Origin: Stappia sp.
GTDB lineage: Bacteria > Pseudomonadota > Alphaproteobacteria > Rhizobiales > Stappiaceae
Assembly (NCBI RefSeq): GCF_040110915.1
Contig: NZ_CP157793.1
Location: forward strand, 4,029,001 to 4,093,000
Reading direction: 5' to 3'
DNA: 64,000 nt
In this document: piece after piece, positions 55,437-64,000 of the stretch
Position numbering within the stretch: position 1 is the stretch's first letter
Layout of the letters: each line of letters opens with the position of its first letter
The notes under the pieces: model-generated
Told to the model about the DNA's origin: nothing
Databases searched by the model: none
What the model saw: only the letters and a program-made list of their open reading frames with translations
Translations under genes and position numbers: made by a program

Positions 55437-57464
55437 CACCACCTGGGTCCCGTCCTGGCGCTGGCGCGTCAGCGTGCCGGGCAGGCCGGGCAGCGGGTTT
55501 TCCTCTGCCTGCGGCAGGTCCCGATCGGCGCGCGGCGTCGACAGTTCGTTGAGCGGGCGCAGGATCCGCTCGTGGATGAGCGAGCCCACATGGACGGGTA
55601 CGGTTCTGCCCGTCTCCGTTTCCACCCGAAAATGCGTCGGCCACAGCCGCAGCACCCAGCGCCCGTCGGGCGGCGTGTCGTCGTCGGGCGTGTCCTCGGC
55701 CCCGGTCGCCGACGGATGGGCGGTGTCGCGGCGGATCAGCACGAGTTCGGCGGCGCGGCCGTTCTGGATGCGCGGCAGGGCGGGCAGGTCCTCCGGCGCC
55801 GTCTGTCCGGCCAGAAAGCCGGCGAAGGTGGCGAGCGACCAGGCGGGCGCGCGCTGATAGCCGAGCGGGGCGAGCGCGTCGGCGAGCGCCTGCGGATCGC
55901 CCGCCCACTGGACGATCAGCGGCTCTTCCCGCTCGCCGTTCAGCTCGATGCGATGGCGCGGCAGGTCGCGCCAGCCGCGCGCCAGCCACTCCGCCTGCGA
56001 CAGCGTCACCGTCGGCGCGACGGGCCGGTAGAGCGCAAGGCCTGCGTCGAAGTTGCGCGTCACATGGGCGCCGCCGACCACGATGACGGTCACGCTCGTC
56101 AGCGCGGCGAGCGCCCAGCGGCCGACCTTCTCGTTGTGGATCGAACCGAAGACGAAGGCGAAGGCGGCGACCATCGCCGTGCCGAAGGCAAGCCCGCCGA
56201 TGACGTCGCTCATCCAGTGCGCGCCGAGATAGACGCGGGAAAAGCCGATGGCGCCGACCAGCGTGACGGTCACCGAAAAGACCGACGCCTTGACCAGCGG
56301 CGAGCGGTCGTGCGCCACCAGCACGGCGATGATGCCGTAGAGCACGGTGTTGAGCGTTGCGTGCCCGCTGGGGAAGGAGAGCGCGTCGGCGCCGGTGTAG
56401 ATGTCGATCGGCCTTGCGCGATCCATCAACAGCTTGAACAGCGGCACGAAGAGCGCGGTGCCGGCGATGGCGATCAGGAAGCCGGTCGCCCGCCGCCACG
56501 CCCGGCGCATGAAGAGATAGGCCACGGTGACGCTCGCCACCACGGTGGTGACGATGCCGTCGCCGAGCATGGTGACGAAGGTCATCAGCTCGTCGCCCGT
56601 CGGCGTGCGCAGGCTCAGGAACAGGTTGCGCATCGCCGTGTCGGCGCGTTGCAGGCCGTTGTCGGGCGAGATCGCGGCCGCGAGACCGACGAACAAAGGC
56701 ACGGTGACGAGCAGCAGCGTGGCGGAGACCAGCATGCCGGCCGAGCGGGGGTGCTCGGGATCGAGCATGCGGGCGAACCAGCGGGCCGCGCGGGAGGGGC
56801 GGGCCTCCAGCCAGCGCACGATGCGGGTGCGCCGTCCGGCATAGAGCGGCAGGACGATCAGGATCAGCCAGCGCGCCAGCATCACCGCGACGAAGAGCAC
56901 CACCAGGAAGATGCCGAGCACGGTGGCGAGCCGTCCGCTGATCTCGCCGAGCGCGCCGAAGGCCGTGCCCGCCACATAGCCCGGCCCCAGATGGACGATG
57001 GTCCAGGCGATGGCCGAGGTCACGTTGATCACCGTGAAGCGGGTGACATTCATGCCGACCATGCCGGCGATGCCGGGCACGATGGCCTTCACGCCGGGCA
57101 CGAAGCGGCCGATGAACACGCTCTTGCCGCCGTGGCGCAGAAAGTAGGCCTCGCCGCGCTCCACCAGCACCCGGTAGCGGTTGAACGGCCAGACCGACTT
57201 GATCCGGTCCTTGTAATAGGCGCCGATCCAGTAGGAGATCGCGTCGCCGGCGATCGCGCCGAGCGTGGTCCACAGGAAGATCGGCCAGGGGTCGAGCTTG
57301 CCGAGGCCGACCAGCGTGCCGGCGCCCACCAGCACGACGGTGGAGGGCACCACCATGCCGATCAGGAACAGCGCCTCGCCCATCGCGATGAGGAACACGA
57401 CGGCATTGGCGAGGGTGGGGTTCTCGCCGATGAAGGCAACGAGCTGGTTGAGGAGGTCTGTCAC
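55404..57464 (-). CDS. DedA-PAP2-LssY fusion membrane protein
   Basis: A 686-aa inner-membrane protein made of three parts: a DedA/SNARE-associated domain (about 1-210; FIGRFVPGVKAIVPGIAGMV), a PAP2 phosphatase domain (about 240-450) and an LssY C-terminal domain (about 470-686). The PAP2 active site is complete: Lys344 to Arg351-Pro352, PSGH at 365-368, and Arg410, His416 and Asp420. It should dephosphorylate a lipid phosphate such as undecaprenyl-pyrophosphate or phosphatidate, perhaps coupled to lipid flipping by the DedA part. The start is GTG at 57464; its end overlaps the ArsR gene. Confidence 0.88.
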   Translation of the reverse strand: MTDLLNQLVAFIGENPTLANAVVFLIAMGEALFLIGMVVPSTVVLVGAGTLVGLGKLDPWPIFLWTTLGAIAGDAISYWIGAYYKDRIKSVWPFNRYRVLVERGEAYFLRHGGKSVFIGRFVPGVKAIVPGIAGMVGMNVTRFTVINVTSAIAWTIVHLGPGYVAGTAFGALGEISGRLATVLGIFLVVLFVAVMLARWLILIVLPLYAGRRTRIVRWLEARPSRAARWFARMLDPEHPRSAGMLVSATLLLVTVPLFVGLAAAISPDNGLQRADTAMRNLFLSLRTPTGDELMTFVTMLGDGIVTTVVASVTVAYLFMRRAWRRATGFLIAIAGTALFVPLFKLLMDRARPIDIYTGADALSFPSGHATLNTVLYGIIAVLVAHDRSPLVKASVFSVTVTLVGAIGFSRVYLGAHWMSDVIGGLAFGTAMVAAFAFVFGSIHNEKVGRWALAALTSVTVIVVGGAHVTRNFDAGLALYRPVAPTVTLSQAEWLARGWRDLPRHRIELNGEREEPLIVQWAGDPQALADALAPLGYQRAPAWSLATFAGFLAGQTAPEDLPALPRIQNGRAAELVLIRRDTAHPSATGAEDTPDDDTPPDGRWVLRLWPTHFRVETETGRTVPVHVGSLIHERILRPLNELSTPRADRDLPQAEENPLPGLPGTLTRQRQDGTQVVLGGTDLDKGL

Positions 57465-57728
57465 GGGTCGCGGCTCGGGATCACTGAAGACGCGCGGCAG
57501 ACGGGACCGCCCCCGCGCGATACGCAGGCGCGGGCCCGGGAGGCGCGCGCGTGTTACATGTACGCGCTCCGCAAGCCCGCGCCAATCCTCGCGATCCGGG
57601 AAAATCCGCCCGCGTCGGGAGCGGTCCCGATGGCGCTTGATGTCCCGGCGTTGCGCGTGCTGCGCAAACGCGCCACCCTGTCGTTTCGCCATGTCGTGTG
57701 TTCGCACAAGCCAGGAGGCGCTCCGCCC

Positions 57729-59198
57729 GTGTTTCAGTCGGCCGCATTGCCCGTGACCCTGTCGAAAGAGGATTTCAAGAAGCTGGAGCCGGCCCTGCGC
57801 ACCGAGCTGCTCGCCGCGCAGCAGAAGATGATCGCCGGCGAGGCGGCGGCGCTGCTCATCGTGATCGCCGGCGTCGACGGCGCGGGCAAGAACGAGGCCA
57901 TCGCCCGGCTGCTCGAATGGCTCGATGTGCGCCATCTGGCCTGCAACGCCTATGACGCGCCGAGCGAGGAGGAGCGCCACCGCCCGGAGCTGTGGCGCTA
58001 CTGGCGCGACCTGCCGGCGCGTGGCCAGACCTCGATCGTGGTGTCCTCCTGGTACAATGCCCCCTTGCGCGACCGGGTGCTCGGCGAGATCGACGAGACG
58101 ACCTTCCAGACGCGCCTCGCCCGCATCAACAGCTTCGAGCAGATGCTGTCGAACGAGGGCGTCCTGGTGCTGAAATTCTGGTTCGCGCTCCGCCCGGAGG
58201 TCCAGAAGGAACGCCTCGCGGCGCTCACCAGGAAGAAGAAGCGCGCCCGGCGCATTCTCGCCGAATGGACCGACATCGAGCGTTCCGCCACCGCCCAGGC
58301 GATCTTCGAGGAAGCGGCGGTGACCACCTCCACGCCGGCCGCGCCCTGGCTGGTGATTCCCTCGGAGGACACGGAGGCGCGCGATCTCGCCTTCGGCCGG
58401 GCCATCGAGATCGCGCTGTCGCGGCGTCTGGCGCGCGCTCAGCAGGCCTCCGAGACAAGGCCGCCGGCGGTCCAGCGGCTCACGCGCCGCAGCGCGGTCG
58501 AGGCGATCGATCTGTCGAAGCGCCTGTCGAAGTCCGACTATCGCGAGGAGCTGGAGCACTGGCAGGCGGAATTCGCGCATCTGACCGACAAGAAGGCGTT
58601 TCGCGATCTGTCGCTCGTTGCGGTCTTCGAGGGCAACGACGCGGCCGGAAAGGGCGGGGCGATCCGCCGGATGGTGCGCCCGCTCGATCCGCGCCGCTAC
58701 CGGGTCCACCGCATCGGCGCGCCGAGCGACGAGGAAAAGGCCCGGCCCTATCTCTGGCGCTTCTGGCGCCGGCTGCCGCGTCGCGGCCACACGGCCGTCT
58801 TCGACCGCTCCTGGTACGGCCGGGTGCTGGTGGAACGCGTGGAGGGCTTCTGCTCCGAGGCCGACTGGCTGCGCGCCTACAACGAGATCAACGAATTCGA
58901 GGCGGAGCTGGGCGAGGCCGACACGCTGGTGGTCAAATTCTGGCTGGCGACCAGCAAGGAAGAGCAGCTCGCCCGCTTCAAGGCGCGCGAGGAAACGCCC
59001 TACAAGCAGTTCAAGATCACCGACGAGGACTGGCGCAACCGGCTGAAGTGGGACGACTACGCCATGGCCGCCGGCGACATGATCGACCGCACGTCGACCC
59101 ATTACGCGCCGTGGGAGCTGATCTCGGCGGAAGACAAGCGCCACGCCCGGGTGCAGGTGCTCAAGCGCATGTGCAAGCGGCTGAAGGCGGCGCTCTGA
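57729..59198 (+). CDS. pap: Polyphosphate:AMP phosphotransferase
   Basis: A two-domain PPK2 (class II) enzyme of 489 aa that makes ADP from AMP with polyphosphate. The N-half P-loop is altered (GVDGAGKNE, residues 48-56), and the C-half is canonical (GNDAAGKGGAIRRM, from residue 302), followed by VFDRSWYGRVLVERVEG. The C-half is therefore the probable active domain. The GTG at 57729 is supported by AGGAGG 10 bases upstream; longer frames are antisense to the LssY-like gene. The 264-bp spacer to that divergent gene includes the small palindrome TACATGTA at 57555-57562. Confidence 0.92.
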   Translation: MFQSAALPVTLSKEDFKKLEPALRTELLAAQQKMIAGEAAALLIVIAGVDGAGKNEAIARLLEWLDVRHLACNAYDAPSEEERHRPELWRYWRDLPARGQTSIVVSSWYNAPLRDRVLGEIDETTFQTRLARINSFEQMLSNEGVLVLKFWFALRPEVQKERLAALTRKKKRARRILAEWTDIERSATAQAIFEEAAVTTSTPAAPWLVIPSEDTEARDLAFGRAIEIALSRRLARAQQASETRPPAVQRLTRRSAVEAIDLSKRLSKSDYREELEHWQAEFAHLTDKKAFRDLSLVAVFEGNDAAGKGGAIRRMVRPLDPRRYRVHRIGAPSDEEKARPYLWRFWRRLPRRGHTAVFDRSWYGRVLVERVEGFCSEADWLRAYNEINEFEAELGEADTLVVKFWLATSKEEQLARFKAREETPYKQFKITDEDWRNRLKWDDYAMAAGDMIDRTSTHYAPWELISAEDKRHARVQVLKRMCKRLKAAL

Positions 59199-59240
59199 GG
59201 CCCGCGCGAACGCCCGCGTGTTGCTTTCGGACCGAGGTGC

Positions 59241-59828
59241 TCAGATCACCAGATCGGCGGCATAGGCCGTGAGGATCCACGTCGGCAGGTGCGGCGCGGC
59301 CTCGATCAGGCGCCCCTCGGCGAAGACCAGCATCCGCTGCGGCGGAACGTTGAGACGTGAATTGTCGAAGACCATGCCTCTGTCGGCCCGAAGCACGGCC
59401 TCGCGGATCAGCGGCAGGCCGCGCGCGTAGCGCGCCCGGACCTTGTCCTCGGGGACATCGTGGCCGCCCTCCTCGGTGCGACCCTTCACCCGGAAGACGG
59501 ACAGGTCAGGACTCTCGACTCCCACATGCAGGACGATGACGAGATAGTCCCGTTCCCGGGCCGTTTCGATGATGTGGAGTTTGGAGGGGTGCGAGAAGAC
59601 GGTTTCGGTCGCAAAGCTCCGCCGTGCCTCCAGCAGCGCGCCGCGCCGCTCTTCCGCGATCCGCGCGGCCTCGTAGGATGCCTGCATCGACGGGTCGCGC
59701 AACTCGTCGCGCTGGATGATGTCCGCATTGATGAAAGGACCCGCGAAGCTGGGCGCGACGCGGGTCTGGTAAAGGGTCGACTTTCCGGCGCCGTTCGGTC
59801 CGGCCAGCAGAACGAGGCTTGGCCTCAT
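59241..59828 (-). CDS. Zeta-toxin-like ATPase/kinase
   Basis: A 195-aa P-loop protein of the zeta toxin group, whose members phosphorylate UDP-N-acetylglucosamine. The Walker A is LAGPNGAGKST (about residues 8-18), followed by FINADIIQRDE, and RSFATETVFSHPSKLHII matches the substrate-binding region. It overlaps the small gene upstream by 4 bp and has no epsilon antitoxin. Its own activity and toxicity are not tested; close relatives are also annotated simply as AAA family ATPases. Confidence 0.82.
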   Translation of the reverse strand: MRPSLVLLAGPNGAGKSTLYQTRVAPSFAGPFINADIIQRDELRDPSMQASYEAARIAEERRGALLEARRSFATETVFSHPSKLHIIETARERDYLVIVLHVGVESPDLSVFRVKGRTEEGGHDVPEDKVRARYARGLPLIREAVLRADRGMVFDNSRLNVPPQRMLVFAEGRLIEAAPHLPTWILTAYAADLVI

Positions 59829-60181
59829 TCGGCCGGGTCCGCCCTGGCGTGGACGAGATTGCCGCCGGCATCGAGCCCGACGCCCCGGCCGAGCGCCTGT
59901 CGCCGGGCGAAGAAACGCGTTTCCTCTTGCGAAGGCGCGCTCATCTTCTCGGTGAAGGCGTCGAGCCAGGCGATTTCCTCCTCGTCCGCCAGATGAACCG
60001 TATCGAGCTTCCCTTCGAGGGCGGCGGTGATGCGGGCATGGTCGAAGCGGCCGGAGTGCTCGATCGCCCGGCCGAGTTTTAGCCAATGGGTGATCTGGCC
60101 GGCGACCGACCGGCTGTGGAGATCGGCCTCGCGACGGACCAGCGCCATGATGTCATCGGCAAGTTTCACGGATTGCGCCAT
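59825..60181 (-). CDS. ParD-like antitoxin of the zeta-like toxin
   Basis: A 118-aa protein with a ParD-like ribbon-helix-helix N-terminus (SVKLADDIMALVRREADLHS, then RSVAGQITHWLKLGRAIE). The acidic C-terminal part (HLADEEEIAWLDAFTEKMSA) is suitable for toxin binding. AGGAGG stands 6 bases before the ATG, and its stop overlaps the toxin start (ATGA), the usual antitoxin-first arrangement. Confidence 0.82.
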   Translation of the reverse strand: MAQSVKLADDIMALVRREADLHSRSVAGQITHWLKLGRAIEHSGRFDHARITAALEGKLDTVHLADEEEIAWLDAFTEKMSAPSQEETRFFARRQALGRGVGLDAGGNLVHARADPAE

Positions 60182-60208
60182 GGGAGCCTCCTGCGTCAGG
60201 GGTGCACA

Positions 60209-60237
60209 AAGGTAGCAAATTGCCACCTCTTGATCAA
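60209..60237 (-). promoter_or_regulatory. Toxin-antitoxin promoter with overlapping palindrome
   Basis: Reading on the minus strand: -35 TTGATC (60237-60232), 17-bp spacer, -10 TACCTT (60214-60209). A 17-bp palindrome with one mismatched pair (60211-60227) covers the -10 and most of the spacer. It is a natural site for autorepression by the ParD-like protein. Confidence 0.65.
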
Positions 60238-60300
60238 GGTTGCTCCGTGTCCTCCGCCGCCGACGGACGCGGGTCGGTTCCGGCGTGGAAGCGCCGGCGC

Positions 60301-61173
60301 TCACTCCGCCTTGTCGGTGAACCCCTTGCGGAAGGCGCGGGGCGACAGGCCCGTTTCGGCGGAAAACACGCGACTGAAATGCGCCGGATCGGAAAAGCCG
60401 AGGCGATAGGCGATCTCGGCGACGGCGATCTGGGTGTAGGCGAGCAGCCGGCGCGCCTCCAGCATCTGCCGCGCGCGCAGCAGCGCGGAGGCCGGCTTGC
60501 CGGCCTCGCGCCGGCACACGCGCGACAGATGCGGGGCGCTCACCGCGAGCGCGTCGGCATAGTCCGACACCGACCTCAGGTCGCCCCGCCGTGTGTCGAG
60601 CAGATCGAGAAAGCGGCCGTAGAGCCGGTTTTCCGGCGCGGCGGCGACATCCGCCGCGCCGGTCGTCGGGCTGAGTTCGCGCAAGAGCCAGACGAGGATC
60701 AGCGTCAGCCGCGCCCGAAGCGCCTCGCCGCGCAGCCGCGCGTGGCCCGCGTGTTCGGCGGCGAGCGCCTCCAGGTCCGGGGGCGGCGTGTCCACGCCCA
60801 CCAGATGCGGCACCGCCAGCCGCCGTCCCGGGTCGAGCGCGGCGCGGATCGGCTCGAACACCGTGTCGGGCAGCGTGATCACCCAGCCCTCGGTACCGGG
60901 CCGAAAGCGGAAGCCGTGCACCGTCCCGGCCGGCAGGGAGATCAGCATGCGCGCGCGCAAGGCGCGCTCCTCCTCGCCCAGACGCATCACGCCGCCGCCG
61001 TCGACGATCCAGAAGAGCTGATGCAGGGCCGGGTGGCGATGCGCCGAGATGCGCCAGCGGCGGGGGCCGCTGCGCTCCACCAGACGTTCGATATGGACCA
61101 GATCGGGAAAACCCGCACGCGCCGGTTCGCCATACAATCCGTAATCGGGGGCAAGGGGCGATGTTCGATTCAT
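60301..61173 (-). CDS. AraC-family regulator, probable pobA activator
   Basis: A 290-aa AraC/XylS regulator with an N-terminal cupin-type sensing domain (HRHPALHQLFWIVDGGGVMR) and a C-terminal double HTH (about 190-288; AVSAPHLSRVCRREAGKPAS, then IAYRLGFSDPAHFSRVFSAE). It diverges from pobA over 134 bp, the classic place of PobR/PobC-type activators that respond to 4-hydroxybenzoate. The effector is inferred from position. Confidence 0.88.
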   Translation of the reverse strand: MNRTSPLAPDYGLYGEPARAGFPDLVHIERLVERSGPRRWRISAHRHPALHQLFWIVDGGGVMRLGEEERALRARMLISLPAGTVHGFRFRPGTEGWVITLPDTVFEPIRAALDPGRRLAVPHLVGVDTPPPDLEALAAEHAGHARLRGEALRARLTLILVWLLRELSPTTGAADVAAAPENRLYGRFLDLLDTRRGDLRSVSDYADALAVSAPHLSRVCRREAGKPASALLRARQMLEARRLLAYTQIAVAEIAYRLGFSDPAHFSRVFSAETGLSPRAFRKGFTDKAE

Positions 61174-61184
61174 GCAAGTATTAG

Positions 61185-62501
<1,317 letters not shown>

Positions 62502-62516
62502 CCTGTAACCGGTCGA

Positions 62517-63194
62517 TCATGCGGCGTCCGTCGCCGACCCGACGGTTGTCCGGGATCCCGCCAGCCGCGCCGCCAGCGCGGCCGTCTCTTCCCGTGCCGC
62601 GCGCACCGAGGCGTCGTGCCGCGCGTCGCGAAACTCCTGATACTCGATCCGCACGGCATGCAGGTCGCGCACGCCCAGATAGCCGTTCACGGCCCGCAGA
62701 TGCGGGATCAGGTGGTCCAGGTGGTCGCGCGGGCCGCCCGGATCGAAGCCGAACTCGCCGGCGGATGTGAGCGCCACCATCTCCTTGTCGCGAAGAACCG
62801 GCTCGATGGGAAAATCGCCGCGCGCCAGATCGAAGGAAAAGGTTCGGCCGATCCGCACCACATTGTCGACCCAGGCCTTCAGGGCCGAGGGCATGCCGCA
62901 ATTGTACATCGGCACGGTCACGACAAGCAGATCGGCGGCGACCAGCTCGTCGACCAGCGCGTCGGAGACGGCGAGCGCCTCCCGCTGCGCCGGCGTGCGC
63001 GCGTCCGCGCCGGTGAAGGCGGCCGCGATCCACTCCTCCGTCACATGCGGCGGTGGTTGATCGGCGAGATCCCGGTGCATCCAGGTGTCGGCAGGGCGCA
63101 GGCGGCGCCATTCGGCCTCGAAGAGATCGCCCAGCTCCCGGGTCAGGGAGCGGGATCGCCGGGCGCTCGCATCAATGCGCAGAAGTCTTGTCAT
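62517..63194 (-). CDS. azoR: FMN-dependent NADH:quinone/azo reductase
   Basis: AzoR-type flavodoxin-fold reductase of 225 aa. LLRIDASARRSRSLTRELGD is the FMN phosphate-binding start, VVTVPMYNCGMPSALKAWVD the family motif, and TSAGEFGFDPGGP binds the isoalloxazine. It reduces quinones by two electrons, and azo dyes as a side activity. The ATG at 63194 has GGAG 8 bases upstream; another is at 63200. It diverges from a LysR gene that probably controls it. Confidence 0.92.
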   Translation of the reverse strand: MTRLLRIDASARRSRSLTRELGDLFEAEWRRLRPADTWMHRDLADQPPPHVTEEWIAAAFTGADARTPAQREALAVSDALVDELVAADLLVVTVPMYNCGMPSALKAWVDNVVRIGRTFSFDLARGDFPIEPVLRDKEMVALTSAGEFGFDPGGPRDHLDHLIPHLRAVNGYLGVRDLHAVRIEYQEFRDARHDASVRAAREETAALAARLAGSRTTVGSATDAA

Positions 63195-63222
63195 TGGCAT
63201 GTCTCCAGAGTATGAAATCCAC

Positions 63223-63236
63223 ATCAAACTATTGAT
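63223..63236. promoter_or_regulatory. Operator-like palindrome between azoR and the LysR gene
   Basis: ATCAA-N4-TTGAT, a perfect inverted repeat in a very AT-rich 96-bp spacer; a TATAAT box lies at 63242-63247. The position is suitable for LysR control of azoR and of the regulator itself. Confidence 0.45.
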
Positions 63237-63290
63237 TAAATTATAATATTCAAACGATCTGATCACCTCTTGAGATGAGGAGAATTCATC

Positions 63291-64000
63291 GTGTCGTCCC
63301 ATCGCCTCTCGCTTGCTGCAATCCGGGTCTTCGAGGCCGCGGCGCGGCTCGGCAGCTTTCGCGCGGCGGCTGACGAGCTTGGCCTGACGCCGACGGCCGT
63401 TTCGCATCGCATCCGCAATCTGGAGGCCGGTCTGGGGCTTCCCCTGTTTCGCCGGTCGCATCGCAAGGTCGACCTGACGGCCGCCGGCGCGGACCTGTTC
63501 GAGGCGGCGCGCACCGCGGTTGCCGTCATCGACGCGGCGGCGGACCGGCTGGTGTCGGCGGAGCGCGGGGTCACCCTGGCGACGACCCCGGCCTTCGCCG
63601 CGCTTTGGCTGGCGCCGCGCCTGTCCGCCTTTCAGGCGGCTTTCCCGGACGTGGCCCTGCGGGTCGAATCCGCCCATGCGCCGGTCGACCTGGAGCGCAC
63701 CCGTGGCGTCGATCTTGCCGTGCGCTATCGCCCCCGCTCCGCGACAGACGGCCGGCTTCTGGCGCGCGAGAGCTTCGCGGCCTTCGCCGCGCCCGCGCTG
63801 GCCCGGCCGACAGCCGGGGGCGCTGCGGTGGGCGCCGCCCTGCTTGCTTGCCGCTGGCACACGCCCGCGCTGCCGGAGCTCCCGCTCGCCGTCTTCGAGA
63901 CCGCGCTCGGCGCGCGGGTTCGCGAGCGCGTGATCTTCGACGACGAGCATCACGCGGCGCTCGCGGCGGTGTCCGGCAAGGGCATCGCCGTGCTCTCAGA
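63291..64000 (+). CDS. LysR-family regulator, C-terminal end cut by window edge
   Basis: The first 236 codons of a LysR regulator; the frame is open at the right edge. The winged HTH spans about residues 6-65 (FEAAARLGSFRAAADELGLT, then PTAVSHRIRNLEAGLGLPLF), and the start of a GcvA-like effector domain follows (VTLATTPAFAALWLAPRLSA). The GTG at 63291 has GAGGAG 8 bases upstream. It diverges from azoR, whose expression it probably controls. Confidence 0.9.
   Translation, partial: MSSHRLSLAAIRVFEAAARLGSFRAAADELGLTPTAVSHRIRNLEAGLGLPLFRRSHRKVDLTAAGADLFEAARTAVAVIDAAADRLVSAERGVTLATTPAFAALWLAPRLSAFQAAFPDVALRVESAHAPVDLERTRGVDLAVRYRPRSATDGRLLARESFAAFAAPALARPTAGGAAVGAALLACRWHTPALPELPLAVFETALGARVRERVIFDDEHHAALAAVSGKGIAVLS

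Noticed and set aside
55572-57728. Long N-terminal extension of the polyphosphate:AMP phosphotransferase frame
   Set aside because: It lies antisense to the DedA-PAP2-LssY gene, and the GTG at 57729 has a strong ribosome site and gives the family's usual length.
57465-59144. Upstream extension of the DedA-PAP2-LssY frame to 1246 aa
   Set aside because: It is antisense to pap; the protein's DedA domain starts at the GTG at 57464.

Overview
The window is a 64-kb stretch of GC-rich alphaproteobacterial chromosome. Gene content and order point to the Hyphomicrobiales (Rhizobiales), perhaps a Stappiaceae-like marine or soil heterotroph; the family is an inference. Supporting signs are the fxsA / Tim44-like / mltA / smr / XRE block, trpA-accD-folC, the hisB-DUF2628-hisH-hisA-hisF-hisE-coaA operon, a PcaQ-controlled pcaDCHGB operon, and a BigR/SqrR-type sulfide locus. 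In rhizobia the housekeeping blocks lie near the chromosome origin. I see no rRNA, tRNA, CRISPR array, insertion sequence, integrase or phage structural gene.

Layout. 1-11.8 kb: housekeeping genes (polA cut by the left edge, an acyltransferase, fxsA, Tim44-like, mltA, smr, XRE, glnD, murJ). 12.1-16.8 kb: a four-gene BMP-type nucleoside/base ABC importer. 16.8-21.7 kb: protocatechuate branch of the beta-ketoadipate pathway with its LysR activator. 21.7-31.0 kb: an RpiR regulator, an N-formylglutamate-amidohydrolase-family enzyme, a TRAP transporter, a glutamine-synthetase-like ligase, an aldehyde dehydrogenase and an iron alcohol dehydrogenase. 31.1-34.6 kb: trpA, accD, folC. 34.6-40.3 kb: the his operon and coaA on the minus strand, interrupted by two lower-GC unknown genes. 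40.5-46.4 kb: pyrF, then an aminotransferase, an FAD oxidoreductase and glutaryl-CoA dehydrogenase with a divergent LysR gene. 46.6-50.5 kb: an RlpA-like protein, a PAS-PAS-GGDEF-EAL protein and an unknown hydrolase-like protein. 50.6-55.4 kb: sulfide-response operon (two YeeE/YedE proteins, a persulfide-dioxygenase-like MBL protein, a DUF442 sulfurtransferase, SulP) divergent from an ArsR repressor. 55.4-60.2 kb: a DedA-PAP2-LssY fusion, polyphosphate:AMP phosphotransferase and a ParD-like/zeta-like toxin-antitoxin pair. 60.3-64 kb: pobA with an AraC regulator, then azoR divergent from a LysR gene cut by the right edge.

How they work together. PobA makes protocatechuate, which PcaHG, PcaB, PcaC and PcaD process; the two loci are about 40 kb apart. 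The best candidate for an undescribed system is the 21.7-31.0 kb cluster. It has the parts of a Puu-like gamma-glutamylation route, but an alcohol dehydrogenase replaces the amine oxidase. That suggests import and catabolism of an amino alcohol (ethanolamine-like) through gamma-glutamyl intermediates. A second candidate is the two-gene membrane-protein module inserted between hisH and hisA.
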